Part shown: one piece after another, positions 26,795 to 36,646 of the stretch
Position numbering within the stretch: the first letter of the stretch is position 1
Layout: every line of letters starts with the position of its first letter
NCBI GenBank assembly: GCA_944321155.1
Contig: CALUKG010000006.1
Location: 1 to 57,950, forward strand
Length of the DNA: 57,950 bases
Direction: 5' to 3'
Source of the DNA: an uncultured Bacteroidales bacterium
GTDB taxonomy: Bacteria; Bacteroidota; Bacteroidia; Bacteroidales; Paludibacteraceae
Translations under genes and position numbers: made by a program
The notes under the pieces: generated by a model
Seen by the model: only the letters and a program-made list of their open reading frames with translations
Told to the model about the DNA's origin: nothing
Databases searched by the model: none

Positions 26795-27991
26795 TTATCT
26801 GTCCACTAAATTCTTCAAACCTTCCAAGTCGAAGCCGAGTGTAAAGCGTAATGTTCCGTCCAATGGGTTATTGTTGGCAACAGAAATCACATAGCCGGCA
26901 TCCAGTTCGAACATGCTGAGCTTGAAGCCTGCACCCACAGTGAAGTATTTGCGGTTACCTTTGTATTTGCTTTCGTTGGAATAACCGGCACGTACAAAGA
27001 ACTGGCGGTTGTAGGAGTATTCCACACCTACGCCCCACATGATTTCCTGCAATTCTTCCACAAAACCACCGGGGGCATCAGCAAATGACCAGAACCAACC
27101 TTTGACAGATGAAATGGAGGAATATTGGTCTTGGCTCATCATCCAGGTGTTCGAATCGTCTTTGTCAAATCCTTCTGTAAAGCGTGAACGTTGAGAGGGT
27201 ACGAGCAATTTATTGGCTTCCAGGTTAACGCTCAAGCGGTTATAGTCATCAAACGGAAATTCAAATCCGGCACCCAGGCGGAAGTTGGCAGGAATAAAGT
27301 TGCTGGTAACCTTGTCGTAGGTCACTTTTGAACCGAGGTTCGACAAGTTGAAACCGAAGCGGAAATTGGCATCGCCGGTGGAAAGCATGATGGGGAGGTC
27401 ATAGTAACCGGAAACGTCGGCAGCCAAAGCCCATCCTGGATACATTTCTTGTGCGCTTCCGCTTGTACTGGAATTCTGACCGTTGTTCAGGTCGGAGTAT
27501 ATGAAACGGAATGCAACAGCCATAGAGAAGTTTTCAGACAGCTTGCGTGAATAGGCAGCATCAATAGAGAATTCATTTGGCATGGCCTGGGCATAGAAGT
27601 TTCCACCATAATCGGTCAGGTTAATCTTACCCATGGAGAAATAGCGGAACGATGCACTGATTGCCTGTACGTCATCAAAGCGGTAATAACCATTCACGTT
27701 TACCAGGTCGATTTCACCAATCAATTTACGCAACCATGGCGTGTAGGAAACACCGACACCGGCGTTGCTGGTAGTAAAAGGATATTTAGCTGCGTTCCAA
27801 TATTGTGAATAGAGGTCGGCTGAGGTGGCAACACCCAAATCACCCATACCACCACCGCGTGCGTCAGGTGCAATGGATTGGGAAGGGACTGCGGTAATGA
27901 TGGGGTTCATAATATCTACTGCTTCATCTGCGTAGGCGGCCGGAGCTATCAGAAATATACTCAAGGCCAATGCATAAAAACCTTTTCTCAT
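26795..27991 (-). CDS. porV: T9SS outer-membrane protein PorV (LptO)
   Basis: 398 residues. A signal peptide (MRKGFYALALSIFLIAPAAYA) is followed by PDARGGGMGDLGVAT and QYWNAAKYPF, hallmarks of the PorV/PorQ FadL-like barrel family, and later GWALAADVSGYYDLP and FRLGAGFEFPFDDYNRLSV. PorV binds the C-terminal domains of T9SS cargo at the translocon and delivers them to the PorU attachment complex. It directly follows porU (69 bases), the conserved order in T9SS bacteria. Confidence 0.93.
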   Translation of the reverse strand: MRKGFYALALSIFLIAPAAYADEAVDIMNPIITAVPSQSIAPDARGGGMGDLGVATSADLYSQYWNAAKYPFTTSNAGVGVSYTPWLRKLIGEIDLVNVNGYYRFDDVQAISASFRYFSMGKINLTDYGGNFYAQAMPNEFSIDAAYSRKLSENFSMAVAFRFIYSDLNNGQNSSTSGSAQEMYPGWALAADVSGYYDLPIMLSTGDANFRFGFNLSNLGSKVTYDKVTSNFIPANFRLGAGFEFPFDDYNRLSVNLEANKLLVPSQRSRFTEGFDKDDSNTWMMSQDQYSSISSVKGWFWSFADAPGGFVEELQEIMWGVGVEYSYNRQFFVRAGYSNESKYKGNRKYFTVGAGFKLSMFELDAGYVISVANNNPLDGTLRFTLGFDLEGLKNLVDR

Positions 27992-28060
27992 TGTTTTTTC
28001 TTTTTGTATTTTATGTTTCTTGTTGTTGACAATATTCTATTTAACGTGGTTTTTCCCGTT

Positions 28061-31000
28061 TCATTGTCCTATGACAATTATTTTACGGGTTTTAGTGGTA
28101 TATTCACTATTTTGTGTCTTTATACGCATTTGATAGAGATAGACCCCAGAGCCACAGAATGCCTCTTGCGGCTGAAGGGAAATACTGGTTGTGCAGGATT
28201 GTTGCGTTGAATAAACGCGTCTGCCACTCACATCAAAAATATTGATTTCAACCTCCAGTATGGATTCCGGACGGTCGTGTACGATTTCTATATGTAAGGT
28301 TTCTGTAGAACGTATCGGATTGGGATAGCTGATAATATCGAAAACTTCGGGGGCCAGATTCTTGACCACTTCAAAGTCCAGTGTTTTGGTGGTTGAGTTA
28401 TTCAGCAAATCCCATGCGCGGAATGACAGTGTATGTTTACCTTCTGTCATTTCCGCCATTTTATAGTTGATGCTACCTTGACGGAAATCGCCCCCGGTAG
28501 TTACAAATACATCGTTTAAATTCCAGCTTTGATCGGTATTGTTGTCGACGGTCAACAGCAAGTCATGTCCGATTCCGCTACCTGAAGTGTTGATGCCGTT
28601 GGGATCGCTCAGGAAGGCAATAAACATGGGGCGTTCGTCCACTTGACCACCCGATACAAATTGAGTGGAATTCAGATAGATTTCCATTTCCGGACCATCG
28701 GTTTCATAAACGGCATCAGGATTACTGCCGCCCACAATATAGTTTTCATAATAGCCAATGCCTTCATTGCCCTGTAGGGTATCGTTTGCATAATAAGTTA
28801 TTCGGCCGGAGCCATAATTATATTGTATATCTTTCGGTACCATGAAATAGCTCTCAAACTTTCCATCCGTAACCGTTACTTCTCCTTTGAAAAGAATGCC
28901 GATTCTGTCTTTATAGGTAAAAGGATATTCTGCTTCGGGGATGTCACTATGGTTATTAAGTGTGGTAAAGGTTTGTTCTTTGTCGTACACGGTAAGGTAT
29001 GCCTTTCCCTGAAAGTCTGTAACGATCTGTCCGTCTTCATCCACAATTTTCCCTTTCAGTACATTGGTTGATAGTGCACGGAGTGTGTCGCCTTCTTCTG
29101 CGGTTTTCCCGTTTATGGAATCTGTTTCAATGGTATAAGGCTGTGGATAGACTATTTTTACAGCCGGGTCACCCAAGTAGCAATAGGACATACGGTTGGA
29201 TTCCCGGTTAGGAGCGTTTTTGGTTCTCATTACAACGTCTCCAATATGTAGATAATCACCGTTTTCTTTGGCGAACAAGTTTTGGCTGAATTGAAGCATG
29301 AGACGTTCGTTCTGGTCGGCGTACACGGTGCGAGCGGCCGAAAAGACCCCGATGGCACCGCCATTCGCATTGAGCACCGCCTCTTCACCTGCTGATACTA
29401 CAGGACTGTCCCAATGGCTGAAACTACAGGTTCCCAAAGCCCATATGGCTTGTTTGGCATTGGCTAAGGTCTGGATTTCCTTTATGGTCAACATGCCTTC
29501 GTTGGTGATACCAGATGGACTGCCGTGTCCCATGTAGCAGAAATAGAGCATACCATTGCGTAGGAAATTGTCAAACTTGTTTTTGGCAATAGGATAGCTT
29601 TCTCCTGCTGCAGTTACTTCTTGTAGGTAAGAGTCCAGAATGATTTTGTTGCTCACGTATTCCGGATATAGTTTTTTGACCAATTGTGCAATCGTATCGA
29701 TACTGCTCATATGTTGCGTACCGTCCCCGTCGTCGGCCAGGAAGCAGAGTTGGGTTTTCCAGTTGCCTTTCTGCGTGTTGTTCATATAGGCTATGGTTTT
29801 GTCCACCATGTTGCGTGCCTGGTCGATGGTTGACACAGGAAAACGCCCTATGCCTATATTGACGTACATCTGTGTTTCGCTGAAGTAGCTGTTGTCATCC
29901 AGAAAGCCGAAATAGTCGTCAGTAGGATATGCCAGCGTGGCGTCCAGATTGCCACGGTCAGACTGATAGGTGAGCAGCAAGTTGGAACCCGATTGGGAGA
30001 GCAGTTTCCGGTTGTCGAATGTACCGTCGCCCATCAGTAGCAGATAACGTGGTGCTAAAGTGGATTCTCCTGTCGTGTGTCGGTCGTAGAGCATTTTCAT
30101 TAACCAGCGGTAGGCACTTGCATCCGGTGTACCGGATGAAAATTCATTATATACCTCTTCATCGGTGACAACAGCCGTAGTAAGGCCGTTTAATTCTTCA
30201 TGTGCTGCAGCCAAACGGTTGGCCTCAGACCTGAAAATTTCAGGGGTAATGATAACGTATTCTATATCCTTCAGTTGGTGCAGATTTTGTTGATTGACGC
30301 TTCCTATGATTTCCGGTGTATTATAGGCATTGCTTCCTGCATTGGGTACAACTGCAACAAATTGTTCTATTGTGTGGTTGCCCGATGCAAAATGCAGTTC
30401 ATTACCAACGAGTTGTGTTGGCATCCTGTAGATGGAGTCCAGACGGGTGATGTTCCATACCTGCAAGTCGGCAGAAGCATTGCTTATGATGAAGCGGTTT
30501 CGCAGATTTGTGTTATAACTGGTAATTGTTCTGAAATACATACTATTGCCGGTCATGGTCAGTGTCCGTTCGGCATGCAGCTCCACCCAATTGAGATACA
30601 TTAGGCTCCCTGACGGCATTGAAGCATTGATTTTCAATGTATTGTTTCCCCCTTGAATTGGAAAATAAAAGTTCTTTTCCAATTCGGTGCCCATGATGTA
30701 TATGCTCGGCGCTATGGCATTGAACGTCATGGTTTGCTCTGACCCTCCGTTCATGCTTAATTTTAGAGTGCTGGAACCACTCGTTGAATTAGCCACGGCA
30801 CTGATGCATACACGTGCATTGTTTGTCGTCGGATTATTTACTTGAAAAGAGATGTTTTGCAGAGTATTACCATTGGAAAATTGTTCACCGTAGAACTCAT
30901 CTCCTCCACCATTTTGACCAGTAACGTCTTGTAGGTTAATCAGCTCTTGTTCATGCAATTGATAGTCAATAAAAGTAGTGACAATGATGGTGTCGGCAGG

Positions 31001-31900
31001 AGTAAAAGTAGCTTCGGTGCCTACATTGAGCCGTTCCCGGCTTCCAGCGTCAGATGTTACAAAATAGTAACCATATTGTGAGTAGGTGTTGAGATTATGC
31101 GTGAATCCTCTTTGTCCCAAGGAACTGATATATTCATAGTTCCAGCTGATGGGGCCTTGTGCATGGAAAAGAATGTAGTCGCCCGAACCAAACTGATTGT
31201 CACTGCCCATATACATATATACAGGTACCTCCGGTAGGTCATCTATTCGGTAATTGGAGAAATTTCTGTCCAATTCAGCGCCGCCGTAGCCAAAGATACG
31301 TACTTGCGCAGGGTTAACCCCCATATTTTGGAGTTCTTCATAGGTCAGGCGGTATATGCCACTACTGCTTACTCTTATTTTGACAAAACTTCCATTGGCC
31401 AAAACGGACTGGTTTTTATAGCTGTTGGTTGTCGTGTTTGTCGATGGTAGTTTTTCTGTTGATGGTTTCGTTTCCAGCGAATAGCTTTTCAAACGCTGGA
31501 TTTTCCCATCGTTCTCCACAAACGGGAAGATGTGAATAAAAGCTTTGTAGCTACCTTGCTGGTTAATAATGGAAGTTTCCGTTTGAAGTGTTGTCGGGAT
31601 TTCTGTCTGCCCGATCAGCTTTAATTCTTCATCGGGAATCTGTTCATATTCAGCGTGGTTTACTGTTATATTGACATTGTGTTGCTGTAATGCGATGATA
31701 TGTTCAATAACAGGAATGTTGCCTTTGTTGTATATGGCATTGTCGCAGGTCATGACTTGTGTCGAGATGCTGTCAGAAAGTCGGTTGCTTATGTGCCAGT
31801 TGACTTTATACTGTGTACTTTGTGCGGCAATGGTGAAATGGCAAAATGCGCACAATGTTAGTATGGCAAGTTTAATATGTGTAGTAGGTTTTACAAACAT
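28061..31900 (-). CDS. porU: T9SS C-terminal signal peptidase/sortase PorU
   Basis: 1279 residues from the ATG at 31900. A signal peptide ends near AIAA, leaving Gln at +1. The N-terminal beta-rich half (about 30-560) is followed by a gingipain-like C25 caspase-fold peptidase with catalytic His in YMGHGSPSG (about 791) and Cys in ALGTCSFSHWDSP (about 823), then ANGGAIGVFSAARTVY. A C-terminal sorting-like domain ends the protein (ISYPNPIRSTETL, INIFDVSGRRVYS, GVYLYQMRI). PorU removes cargo C-terminal domains and joins the cargo to A-LPS at the cell surface. It should act on the six CTD-bearing proteins of the starch locus and the one at 2747. Confidence 0.95.
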   Translation of the reverse strand: MFVKPTTHIKLAILTLCAFCHFTIAAQSTQYKVNWHISNRLSDSISTQVMTCDNAIYNKGNIPVIEHIIALQQHNVNITVNHAEYEQIPDEELKLIGQTEIPTTLQTETSIINQQGSYKAFIHIFPFVENDGKIQRLKSYSLETKPSTEKLPSTNTTTNSYKNQSVLANGSFVKIRVSSSGIYRLTYEELQNMGVNPAQVRIFGYGGAELDRNFSNYRIDDLPEVPVYMYMGSDNQFGSGDYILFHAQGPISWNYEYISSLGQRGFTHNLNTYSQYGYYFVTSDAGSRERLNVGTEATFTPADTIIVTTFIDYQLHEQELINLQDVTGQNGGGDEFYGEQFSNGNTLQNISFQVNNPTTNNARVCISAVANSTSGSSTLKLSMNGGSEQTMTFNAIAPSIYIMGTELEKNFYFPIQGGNNTLKINASMPSGSLMYLNWVELHAERTLTMTGNSMYFRTITSYNTNLRNRFIISNASADLQVWNITRLDSIYRMPTQLVGNELHFASGNHTIEQFVAVVPNAGSNAYNTPEIIGSVNQQNLHQLKDIEYVIITPEIFRSEANRLAAAHEELNGLTTAVVTDEEVYNEFSSGTPDASAYRWLMKMLYDRHTTGESTLAPRYLLLMGDGTFDNRKLLSQSGSNLLLTYQSDRGNLDATLAYPTDDYFGFLDDNSYFSETQMYVNIGIGRFPVSTIDQARNMVDKTIAYMNNTQKGNWKTQLCFLADDGDGTQHMSSIDTIAQLVKKLYPEYVSNKIILDSYLQEVTAAGESYPIAKNKFDNFLRNGMLYFCYMGHGSPSGITNEGMLTIKEIQTLANAKQAIWALGTCSFSHWDSPVVSAGEEAVLNANGGAIGVFSAARTVYADQNERLMLQFSQNLFAKENGDYLHIGDVVMRTKNAPNRESNRMSYCYLGDPAVKIVYPQPYTIETDSINGKTAEEGDTLRALSTNVLKGKIVDEDGQIVTDFQGKAYLTVYDKEQTFTTLNNHSDIPEAEYPFTYKDRIGILFKGEVTVTDGKFESYFMVPKDIQYNYGSGRITYYANDTLQGNEGIGYYENYIVGGSNPDAVYETDGPEMEIYLNSTQFVSGGQVDERPMFIAFLSDPNGINTSGSGIGHDLLLTVDNNTDQSWNLNDVFVTTGGDFRQGSINYKMAEMTEGKHTLSFRAWDLLNNSTTKTLDFEVVKNLAPEVFDIISYPNPIRSTETLHIEIVHDRPESILEVEINIFDVSGRRVYSTQQSCTTSISLQPQEAFCGSGVYLYQMRIKTQNSEYTTKTRKIIVIGQ

Positions 31901-31976
31901 CAATCTTTTTGGTTATATCTTTGTTATTAACGTGCTTATTGCTGTTTTAGTACATAAGTTCAATCGGTATTTATGG

Positions 31977-32585
31977 CTATTTGATTCGGAAATCCAGTAG
32001 CCGCTGCTCTTCTATATATCCTTCGAGATGGTCACCGATTTTTACGCTGCCCACTCCTGCCGGCGTGCCGGTATAAATGAGATCGCCGATTTTTAATGAT
32101 ATGTATTGGCTGATATAGGCAATCAGTTCATCTACACTGAAGAGCATATCGCCACTAAATCCTTGTTGAACGGTTTGTCCGTTGATGTCCAGGTGAAAAT
32201 GTATATCATTTATCTTTTCCGGATCTATAGGGATAAATTCGCTCAAAACGGCAGAGCCGTCAAACCCTTTGCTTTGTGCCCACGGACGACCTTCGGCACG
32301 AGCTTGGCGTTGCAGGTCGCAGGCGGTCATGTCCAAACCCAAGGCAATGCTGTCATAATATCTGTGAGCAAATTGTGGCGCAATGTTTTTGCCCAGACGG
32401 TTTATGCGTACCACCAATTCGGTTTCATAGTCTATCTGTTGGGAGAATGGGGGAATATAAAAAGGCTTGTTATGTAACAGCAAGGCCGTATCCGGCTTAA
32501 AGAAAAATACAGGTTCCTTTGGGCGCACGGAGCCGAATTCTTCTATATGGCGGGCATAATTTAATCCAACAGCGATAATTTTCAT
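31977..32585 (-). CDS. Fumarylacetoacetate hydrolase-family protein
   Basis: 202 residues, a single FAH domain. It has GLNYARHIEEFG at the N-terminus, the metal-site ETELVVRINRLGKN, DMTACDLQRQARAEGRPW and IGDLIYTGTPAGVG. Small proteins of this type act as acylpyruvases or oxaloacetate tautomerases/decarboxylases; the exact substrate cannot be read from sequence. It starts 11 bases after rex and precedes porU by about 75 bases, so it is probably in the rex transcript. Confidence 0.88.
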   Translation of the reverse strand: MKIIAVGLNYARHIEEFGSVRPKEPVFFFKPDTALLLHNKPFYIPPFSQQIDYETELVVRINRLGKNIAPQFAHRYYDSIALGLDMTACDLQRQARAEGRPWAQSKGFDGSAVLSEFIPIDPEKINDIHFHLDINGQTVQQGFSGDMLFSVDELIAYISQYISLKIGDLIYTGTPAGVGSVKIGDHLEGYIEEQRLLDFRIK

Positions 32586-32596
32586 ATTTTCAACTC

Positions 32597-33307
32597 TTAC
32601 TGATTGCGTAATTCAGCCAAGCGGTTATACATTACAGCCAATTGGGCATATATGGACGTGTTTTGGACAACAATCGTTTCCGGTACCTTGATGCGGAACT
32701 GTGTAAAATTCCAAATAGCTTTGATTCCACCCTTGACCATTAGGTCGCTTACTTCTTGTGCTTTGTCAACCGGTACGGTCAGCACTCCTATATCCACCTT
32801 CATGTTGTCCTGCAATTCCAAAAAGCGGTCAATGTGATGTATGGGAGTGCGGTTAATGCTTGTACCTGCCAGTTCATATTTTGCATCAAATCCAGCCACA
32901 ATGTTCAATCCGAATTGTGCCAGACCGCTATCGTGGAGCAATGCGCCGCCCAAACTTCCTACACCAAAAAGAAAAGCCTTGTGTGTATTGGTAAATCCCA
33001 AAAAGGCATCCAATACGTTAACCATGTCGTTCACTTCATACCCCACGCGTGTTTTTCCGCTTATTTCCACGTATGATAAGTCTTTGGCCACCATAGACGC
33101 GTCTACCGATAAGGCACGGGCAATCTGTGTGGATGAAACGTACTCATCCCCTTTGCCTTGTAGCAACTTGGCAAATGCTAGATACCATGGCAAACGTCGC
33201 AAGCTTGGTTCAGGGATATGGCTGTTTCGTAATGTCTTTTCCACAGTGGCTTTGATGTTCTTGGTTTTGAACGGCAAAGATAATGTTTTTTCTTGAAAAT
33301 AAAACAT
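32597..33307 (-). CDS. rex: Redox-sensing transcriptional repressor Rex
   Basis: 236 residues as drawn. The winged helix (EPSLRRLPWYLAFAKLL, then YVSSTQIARALSVDASMVAKDL) is followed by a Rossmann NAD(H)-binding domain (FLFGVGSLGGALL, IVAGFDAKYE) and IGVLTVPVDKAQEV, then AIWNFTQFRIKVP. Rex senses the NADH/NAD+ ratio and represses fermentation and respiration genes. The first 20 residues look unlike the family, and a TATCTTTG -7 element lies inside them (33282-33275, minus strand). A GTG at 33247 may be the true start. No Rex operator palindrome was seen nearby. Confidence 0.92.
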   Translation of the reverse strand: MFYFQEKTLSLPFKTKNIKATVEKTLRNSHIPEPSLRRLPWYLAFAKLLQGKGDEYVSSTQIARALSVDASMVAKDLSYVEISGKTRVGYEVNDMVNVLDAFLGFTNTHKAFLFGVGSLGGALLHDSGLAQFGLNIVAGFDAKYELAGTSINRTPIHHIDRFLELQDNMKVDIGVLTVPVDKAQEVSDLMVKGGIKAIWNFTQFRIKVPETIVVQNTSIYAQLAVMYNRLAELRNQ

Positions 33308-33590
33308 TCTTTTTCTGTGTGTCTGTTAGCGGTAATCTGTCGTTTTGCTGATGTTTCTTTCTGAAAAACGAGTGATAAATGCAGAGTGGTAAAGATATTG
33401 GGGTGTATTTGTAATGGGCGTGTAATTAACGATGTGTGGATTTCATATTAGGTTTCGATAACTATCCTTTATACATGTGGAAAATGTCAATCGGTATTTC
33501 AAATTAAAATGTTTTCATTTGTTTCTGTGCTCGGCTTTCTTTATCTTCTAAAGAATAAGATGCGACCAGTTGCAAAACTTCGTTTTGTAC

Positions 33591-33621
33591 TTGTTACTCC
33601 GCTCGTCTTTCCTTATCTTTG
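33591..33621 (+). promoter_or_regulatory. Candidate promoter for rsfS-ftsH (TTG-N20-TATCTTTG)
   Basis: TTG (33591-33593) and TATCTTTG (33614-33621) with a 20-base spacer, about 210 bases before rsfS. It is the only good promoter-like match on the plus strand in the 526-base gap 33308-33833. Nothing else is recognised there; no small gene or strong hairpin was seen. Confidence 0.5.
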
Positions 33622-33833
33622 TGCGCAAATTATGTAATGAAGTTATGCTGTTGTGACACATGTCCTTTCCTGTCGATTGGACGTTTTAGGCTGTGAGTGA
33701 ATTTTTGATATGAAACTTCGGCTAACTGCCATTTTTTCATTATTTTCACATGGCATAATCTTTGATTGTACGTGGTGGGTTTACCGTTTTATAAAGGTGC
33801 CATCTTAATTGATAACTATTATTCTATTTTTAT

Positions 33834-34193
33834 ATGGTCGATAACGAACAAATTGTAGAGAAAATCGTTGAAGGAATACAGGAGAAGAAAGGAAAACGCA
33901 TTGCCATAGTCAACCTCACGAAGTTGCCGGATGCACCCTGTTGCTATTTTGTGATTTGTGAGGCAGATTCTGCTGTTCAAGTAAATGCAGTGGCACTGTC
34001 AGTGCGGGATTATGTCCGTGAAACTATCAGGGTAAAACCTTATGCCATAGATGGATTGGAGAATTGCCAGTGGGTAGCTATGGATTATGGCCAAATAATT
34101 GTGCACATTTTCCAAAGAGAGCCGCGTAGGTTTTATGATATTGAGCATCTATGGGAAGATGCAGAGATTACAGAGATTGAAGATTTAGATTGA
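33834..34193 (+). CDS. rsfS: Ribosome silencing factor RsfS
   Basis: 119 residues. It matches the RsfS/Iojap fold: IVEGIQEKKGKRIAIVNLTK, then CYFVICEADSAVQVNAVA and the C-terminal WVAMDYGQIIVHIFQREPR, FYDIEHLW. It binds ribosomal protein uL14 and blocks subunit joining when nutrients are scarce. It ends 9 bases before ftsH, a common gene pair in Bacteroidales. Confidence 0.95.
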   Translation: MVDNEQIVEKIVEGIQEKKGKRIAIVNLTKLPDAPCCYFVICEADSAVQVNAVALSVRDYVRETIRVKPYAIDGLENCQWVAMDYGQIIVHIFQREPRRFYDIEHLWEDAEITEIEDLD

Positions 34194-34202
34194 TAAAGGA
34201 TT

Positions 34203-36245
34203 ATGGATACTAACAATACACAACCCCGACCGAACAAGAAAATGGGTAAACCGAAATTTTCTTTCGGTTGGTTTTATGTAGCTCTTATTTTTATTCTATT
34301 TGGTGGAGCCTTGTTTTCCGGTAATATGGGAGGTAAGGAGGTGCCTTTTTCCCAGTTTGAGCAGTATTTGCAAAAGGGTTATGTGGAATCGGTAACAGTG
34401 TTCACCAATTCCAAACGTACGGAGTTCCACATTATCAAGGACTCGGTTAAAAACATTGTGGCAGAACCCAAAGGTACGCCGGATGAAACCATTTATTTTA
34501 CAACAATACCATCGGTTGATGAGTTTTCCAAGTTTATTGACAATGCAAAAGCGGAGTACAATTATTCCGGTGTCATACAATATAAGGAAGACAAGGACTA
34601 TTTTAGTGTCTTTCTTTATAGTGTATTGCCATTTTTGTTGCTGATTGCTTTCTTTGTCTTTATGAACCGCAAGATGATGGGTGGAGGCTCTGGCGGAGGT
34701 GGCATCTTTAGTGTGGGCAAGTCGCAAGCCAAATTGTTTGACAAAAGTACGGCTTCAAAAGTGACTTTCCGTGATGTTGCTGGTTTGGCTGGTGCCAAGC
34801 AGGAAGTAGAGGAGATAGTTTCTTTCCTTAAGAACCCGAAGAAATATACACAGTTGGGTGGTAAGATTCCTAAGGGGGCACTTCTTGTGGGCCCTCCGGG
34901 TACAGGTAAAACCCTTCTTGCGAAAGCAGTAGCTGGTGAAGCTGATGTTCCTTTCTTTTCCATGTCAGGTTCCGATTTTGTGGAAATGTTTGTCGGTGTA
35001 GGTGCATCACGTGTGCGTGATTTGTTCCGGCAGGCCAAGGAAAAAGCTCCATGCATTATCTTTATTGATGAGATTGATGCTATTGGTCGTGCCCGTGGCA
35101 AGAGCATCAACATGAGCGGCAACGATGAGCGTGAGAATACACTGAACCAGTTGCTTACTGAGATGGACGGATTCGGCTCCAATAGCGGTGTCATTATTTT
35201 GGCGGCTACCAACCGTGCGGAGATTTTGGATAAGGCTCTGTTGCGTGCAGGGCGTTTTGACCGACAGATTCATGTGGAGTTGCCTGACATTCAAGAGCGT
35301 AAGGAAATATTTAATGTGCATCTGCGTCCCATCAAGATTGACGAGTCGGTTGATGTGAATTTCTTGGCTAAGCAGACACCTGGTTTCTCTGGTGCCGACA
35401 TTGCCAATGTTTGTAATGAAGCCGCACTGATTGCAGCGCGCAATAATAAAACCAGTGTTGGCAAGCAGGACTTTATGGACGCAGTCGATCGTATTGTCGG
35501 TGGTCTGGAAAAGAAAACCAAGATTATGACGGAGGAAGAAAAACGTTCCATCGCTTTCCATGAAGCAGGCCATGCCACTATCAGCTGGATGTTGCAATAT
35601 GCCAATCCGTTGGTTAAGGTGACCATTGTGCCACGTGGTGAGGCTTTGGGAGCTGCATGGTATTTGCCAGAAGAGCGTCAGCTGACTAATTATGAACATT
35701 TGATTGATGAAATGTGTGCTACTTTGGGTGGACGTGCAGCAGAAGAACTCTTTTTGAATCAGACATCTACGGGTGCTATTAATGACCTTGAGAGGGTGAC
35801 TAAGAGGGCTTATGCTATGGTGGCTTATTTTGGTATGAGTCCTAAATTGGCCAATGTAAGCTATTATGATTCAACAGGACAGTCTGATTATGGTTTTACA
35901 AAGCCCTATAGTGAACAAACGGCTGAACTGATTGATACGGAGGCCAAACGTATTATTGCCGAGCAGTTTGAAAGGGCGCTTTCCATTCTGAAAGAAAATG
36001 CGGAAGGCCATCACAAATTGGCAGAGCTGTTGATTGAAAAAGAAGTCATTATGTCTGATGACTTGGTGGCCATTTTCGGTGAGCGTAAATGGAAATCCCG
36101 TCAGGATGAGTTGATTGAGGCCAATGAGAAGAAGGCAGAGGAGGAAGATGAAGAAGAGAAGGAATTGCCTGAAGGGACAAAGGCTTTGCCGGAAGAACAG
36201 AAAACTACTGAACAGCCCTCATCGGAAACGGAGAAGGATAATTAA
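34203..36245 (+). CDS. ftsH: ATP-dependent zinc metalloprotease FtsH
   Basis: 680 residues. Two membrane segments (about 20-40, [18 protein letters not shown], and 135-155, [19 protein letters not shown]) flank a periplasmic domain. The AAA+ core has Walker A GPPGTGKT, Walker [13 protein letters not shown] and the second region of homology [20 protein letters not shown]. The zinc protease motif is HEAGH near 452. The last 40 residues are a Glu/Lys-rich acidic tail. It degrades misassembled membrane proteins. In Bacteroidales I would expect cdsA next; here an amylase gene follows. Confidence 0.97.
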   Translation: MDTNNTQPRPNKKMGKPKFSFGWFYVALIFILFGGALFSGNMGGKEVPFSQFEQYLQKGYVESVTVFTNSKRTEFHIIKDSVKNIVAEPKGTPDETIYFTTIPSVDEFSKFIDNAKAEYNYSGVIQYKEDKDYFSVFLYSVLPFLLLIAFFVFMNRKMMGGGSGGGGIFSVGKSQAKLFDKSTASKVTFRDVAGLAGAKQEVEEIVSFLKNPKKYTQLGGKIPKGALLVGPPGTGKTLLAKAVAGEADVPFFSMSGSDFVEMFVGVGASRVRDLFRQAKEKAPCIIFIDEIDAIGRARGKSINMSGNDERENTLNQLLTEMDGFGSNSGVIILAATNRAEILDKALLRAGRFDRQIHVELPDIQERKEIFNVHLRPIKIDESVDVNFLAKQTPGFSGADIANVCNEAALIAARNNKTSVGKQDFMDAVDRIVGGLEKKTKIMTEEEKRSIAFHEAGHATISWMLQYANPLVKVTIVPRGEALGAAWYLPEERQLTNYEHLIDEMCATLGGRAAEELFLNQTSTGAINDLERVTKRAYAMVAYFGMSPKLANVSYYDSTGQSDYGFTKPYSEQTAELIDTEAKRIIAEQFERALSILKENAEGHHKLAELLIEKEVIMSDDLVAIFGERKWKSRQDELIEANEKKAEEEDEEEKELPEGTKALPEEQKTTEQPSSETEKDN

Positions 36246-36262
36246 TAATTTTTCCTGATAGT

Positions 36263-36303
36263 GAAAGGGGAGATAACGGCGTTAAGCTGGGATTTCCCCT
36301 TTC
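36263..36303 (+). terminator. ftsH terminator
   Basis: GAAAGGGGA (36263-36271) pairs with TCCCCTTTC (36295-36303), 18 bases past the ftsH stop codon and followed by TTTG. It separates ftsH from the starch locus. The remaining 36304-36574 holds no gene or repeat that I recognise. Confidence 0.7.
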
Positions 36304-36574
36304 TTTGTTAGGAAATGATGTATATGGGCCAAACCAGAATAAGACTGTCTTCCACTATGTTGTGTGGATGCTCTTGCGTCATAAGATGTGTATATGCGTA
36401 ATGGTTTTTCTTGGTACGTATGTCGTAAATGGACATGTGTAAGCTTGGAGGTGCACATCTGTTTGATTCTTTAATGTTAGCTCACTTATTAGTGTATTTT
36501 TGTTTTTGCGAATTGCAGTTGGTCATACTAATTTGTTTGTTCGTCTACCTAATCTGTCAGTTCGGTTGAATTTA

Positions 36575-36606
36575 TTTGTATGCTATGATTTGTTTGGATA
36601 TTTTTG
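36575..36606 (+). promoter_or_regulatory. Promoter of the first alpha-amylase gene (TTTG-N20-TATTTTTG)
   Basis: TTTG (36575-36578) and TATTTTTG (36599-36606) are separated by exactly 20 bases. The predicted transcript starts about 37 bases before the ATG at 36647. This is the best promoter match in the starch locus and may be its main start. Confidence 0.75.
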
Positions 36607-36646
36607 CAATGTGTTAAAAGTTGAAAACCTCAATCTGATTTAGAGC

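Noticed and set aside
33308..33833. Possible Rex operator or small RNA in the rex-rsfS gap
   Set aside because: No TTGTGA/TCACAA- or TTGTTAA/TTAACAA-type palindrome and no strong hairpin were found.
36304..36646. Possible SusR-type or other regulator binding site before the starch locus
   Set aside because: Only the promoter is convincing; no repeated or palindromic operator could be supported.
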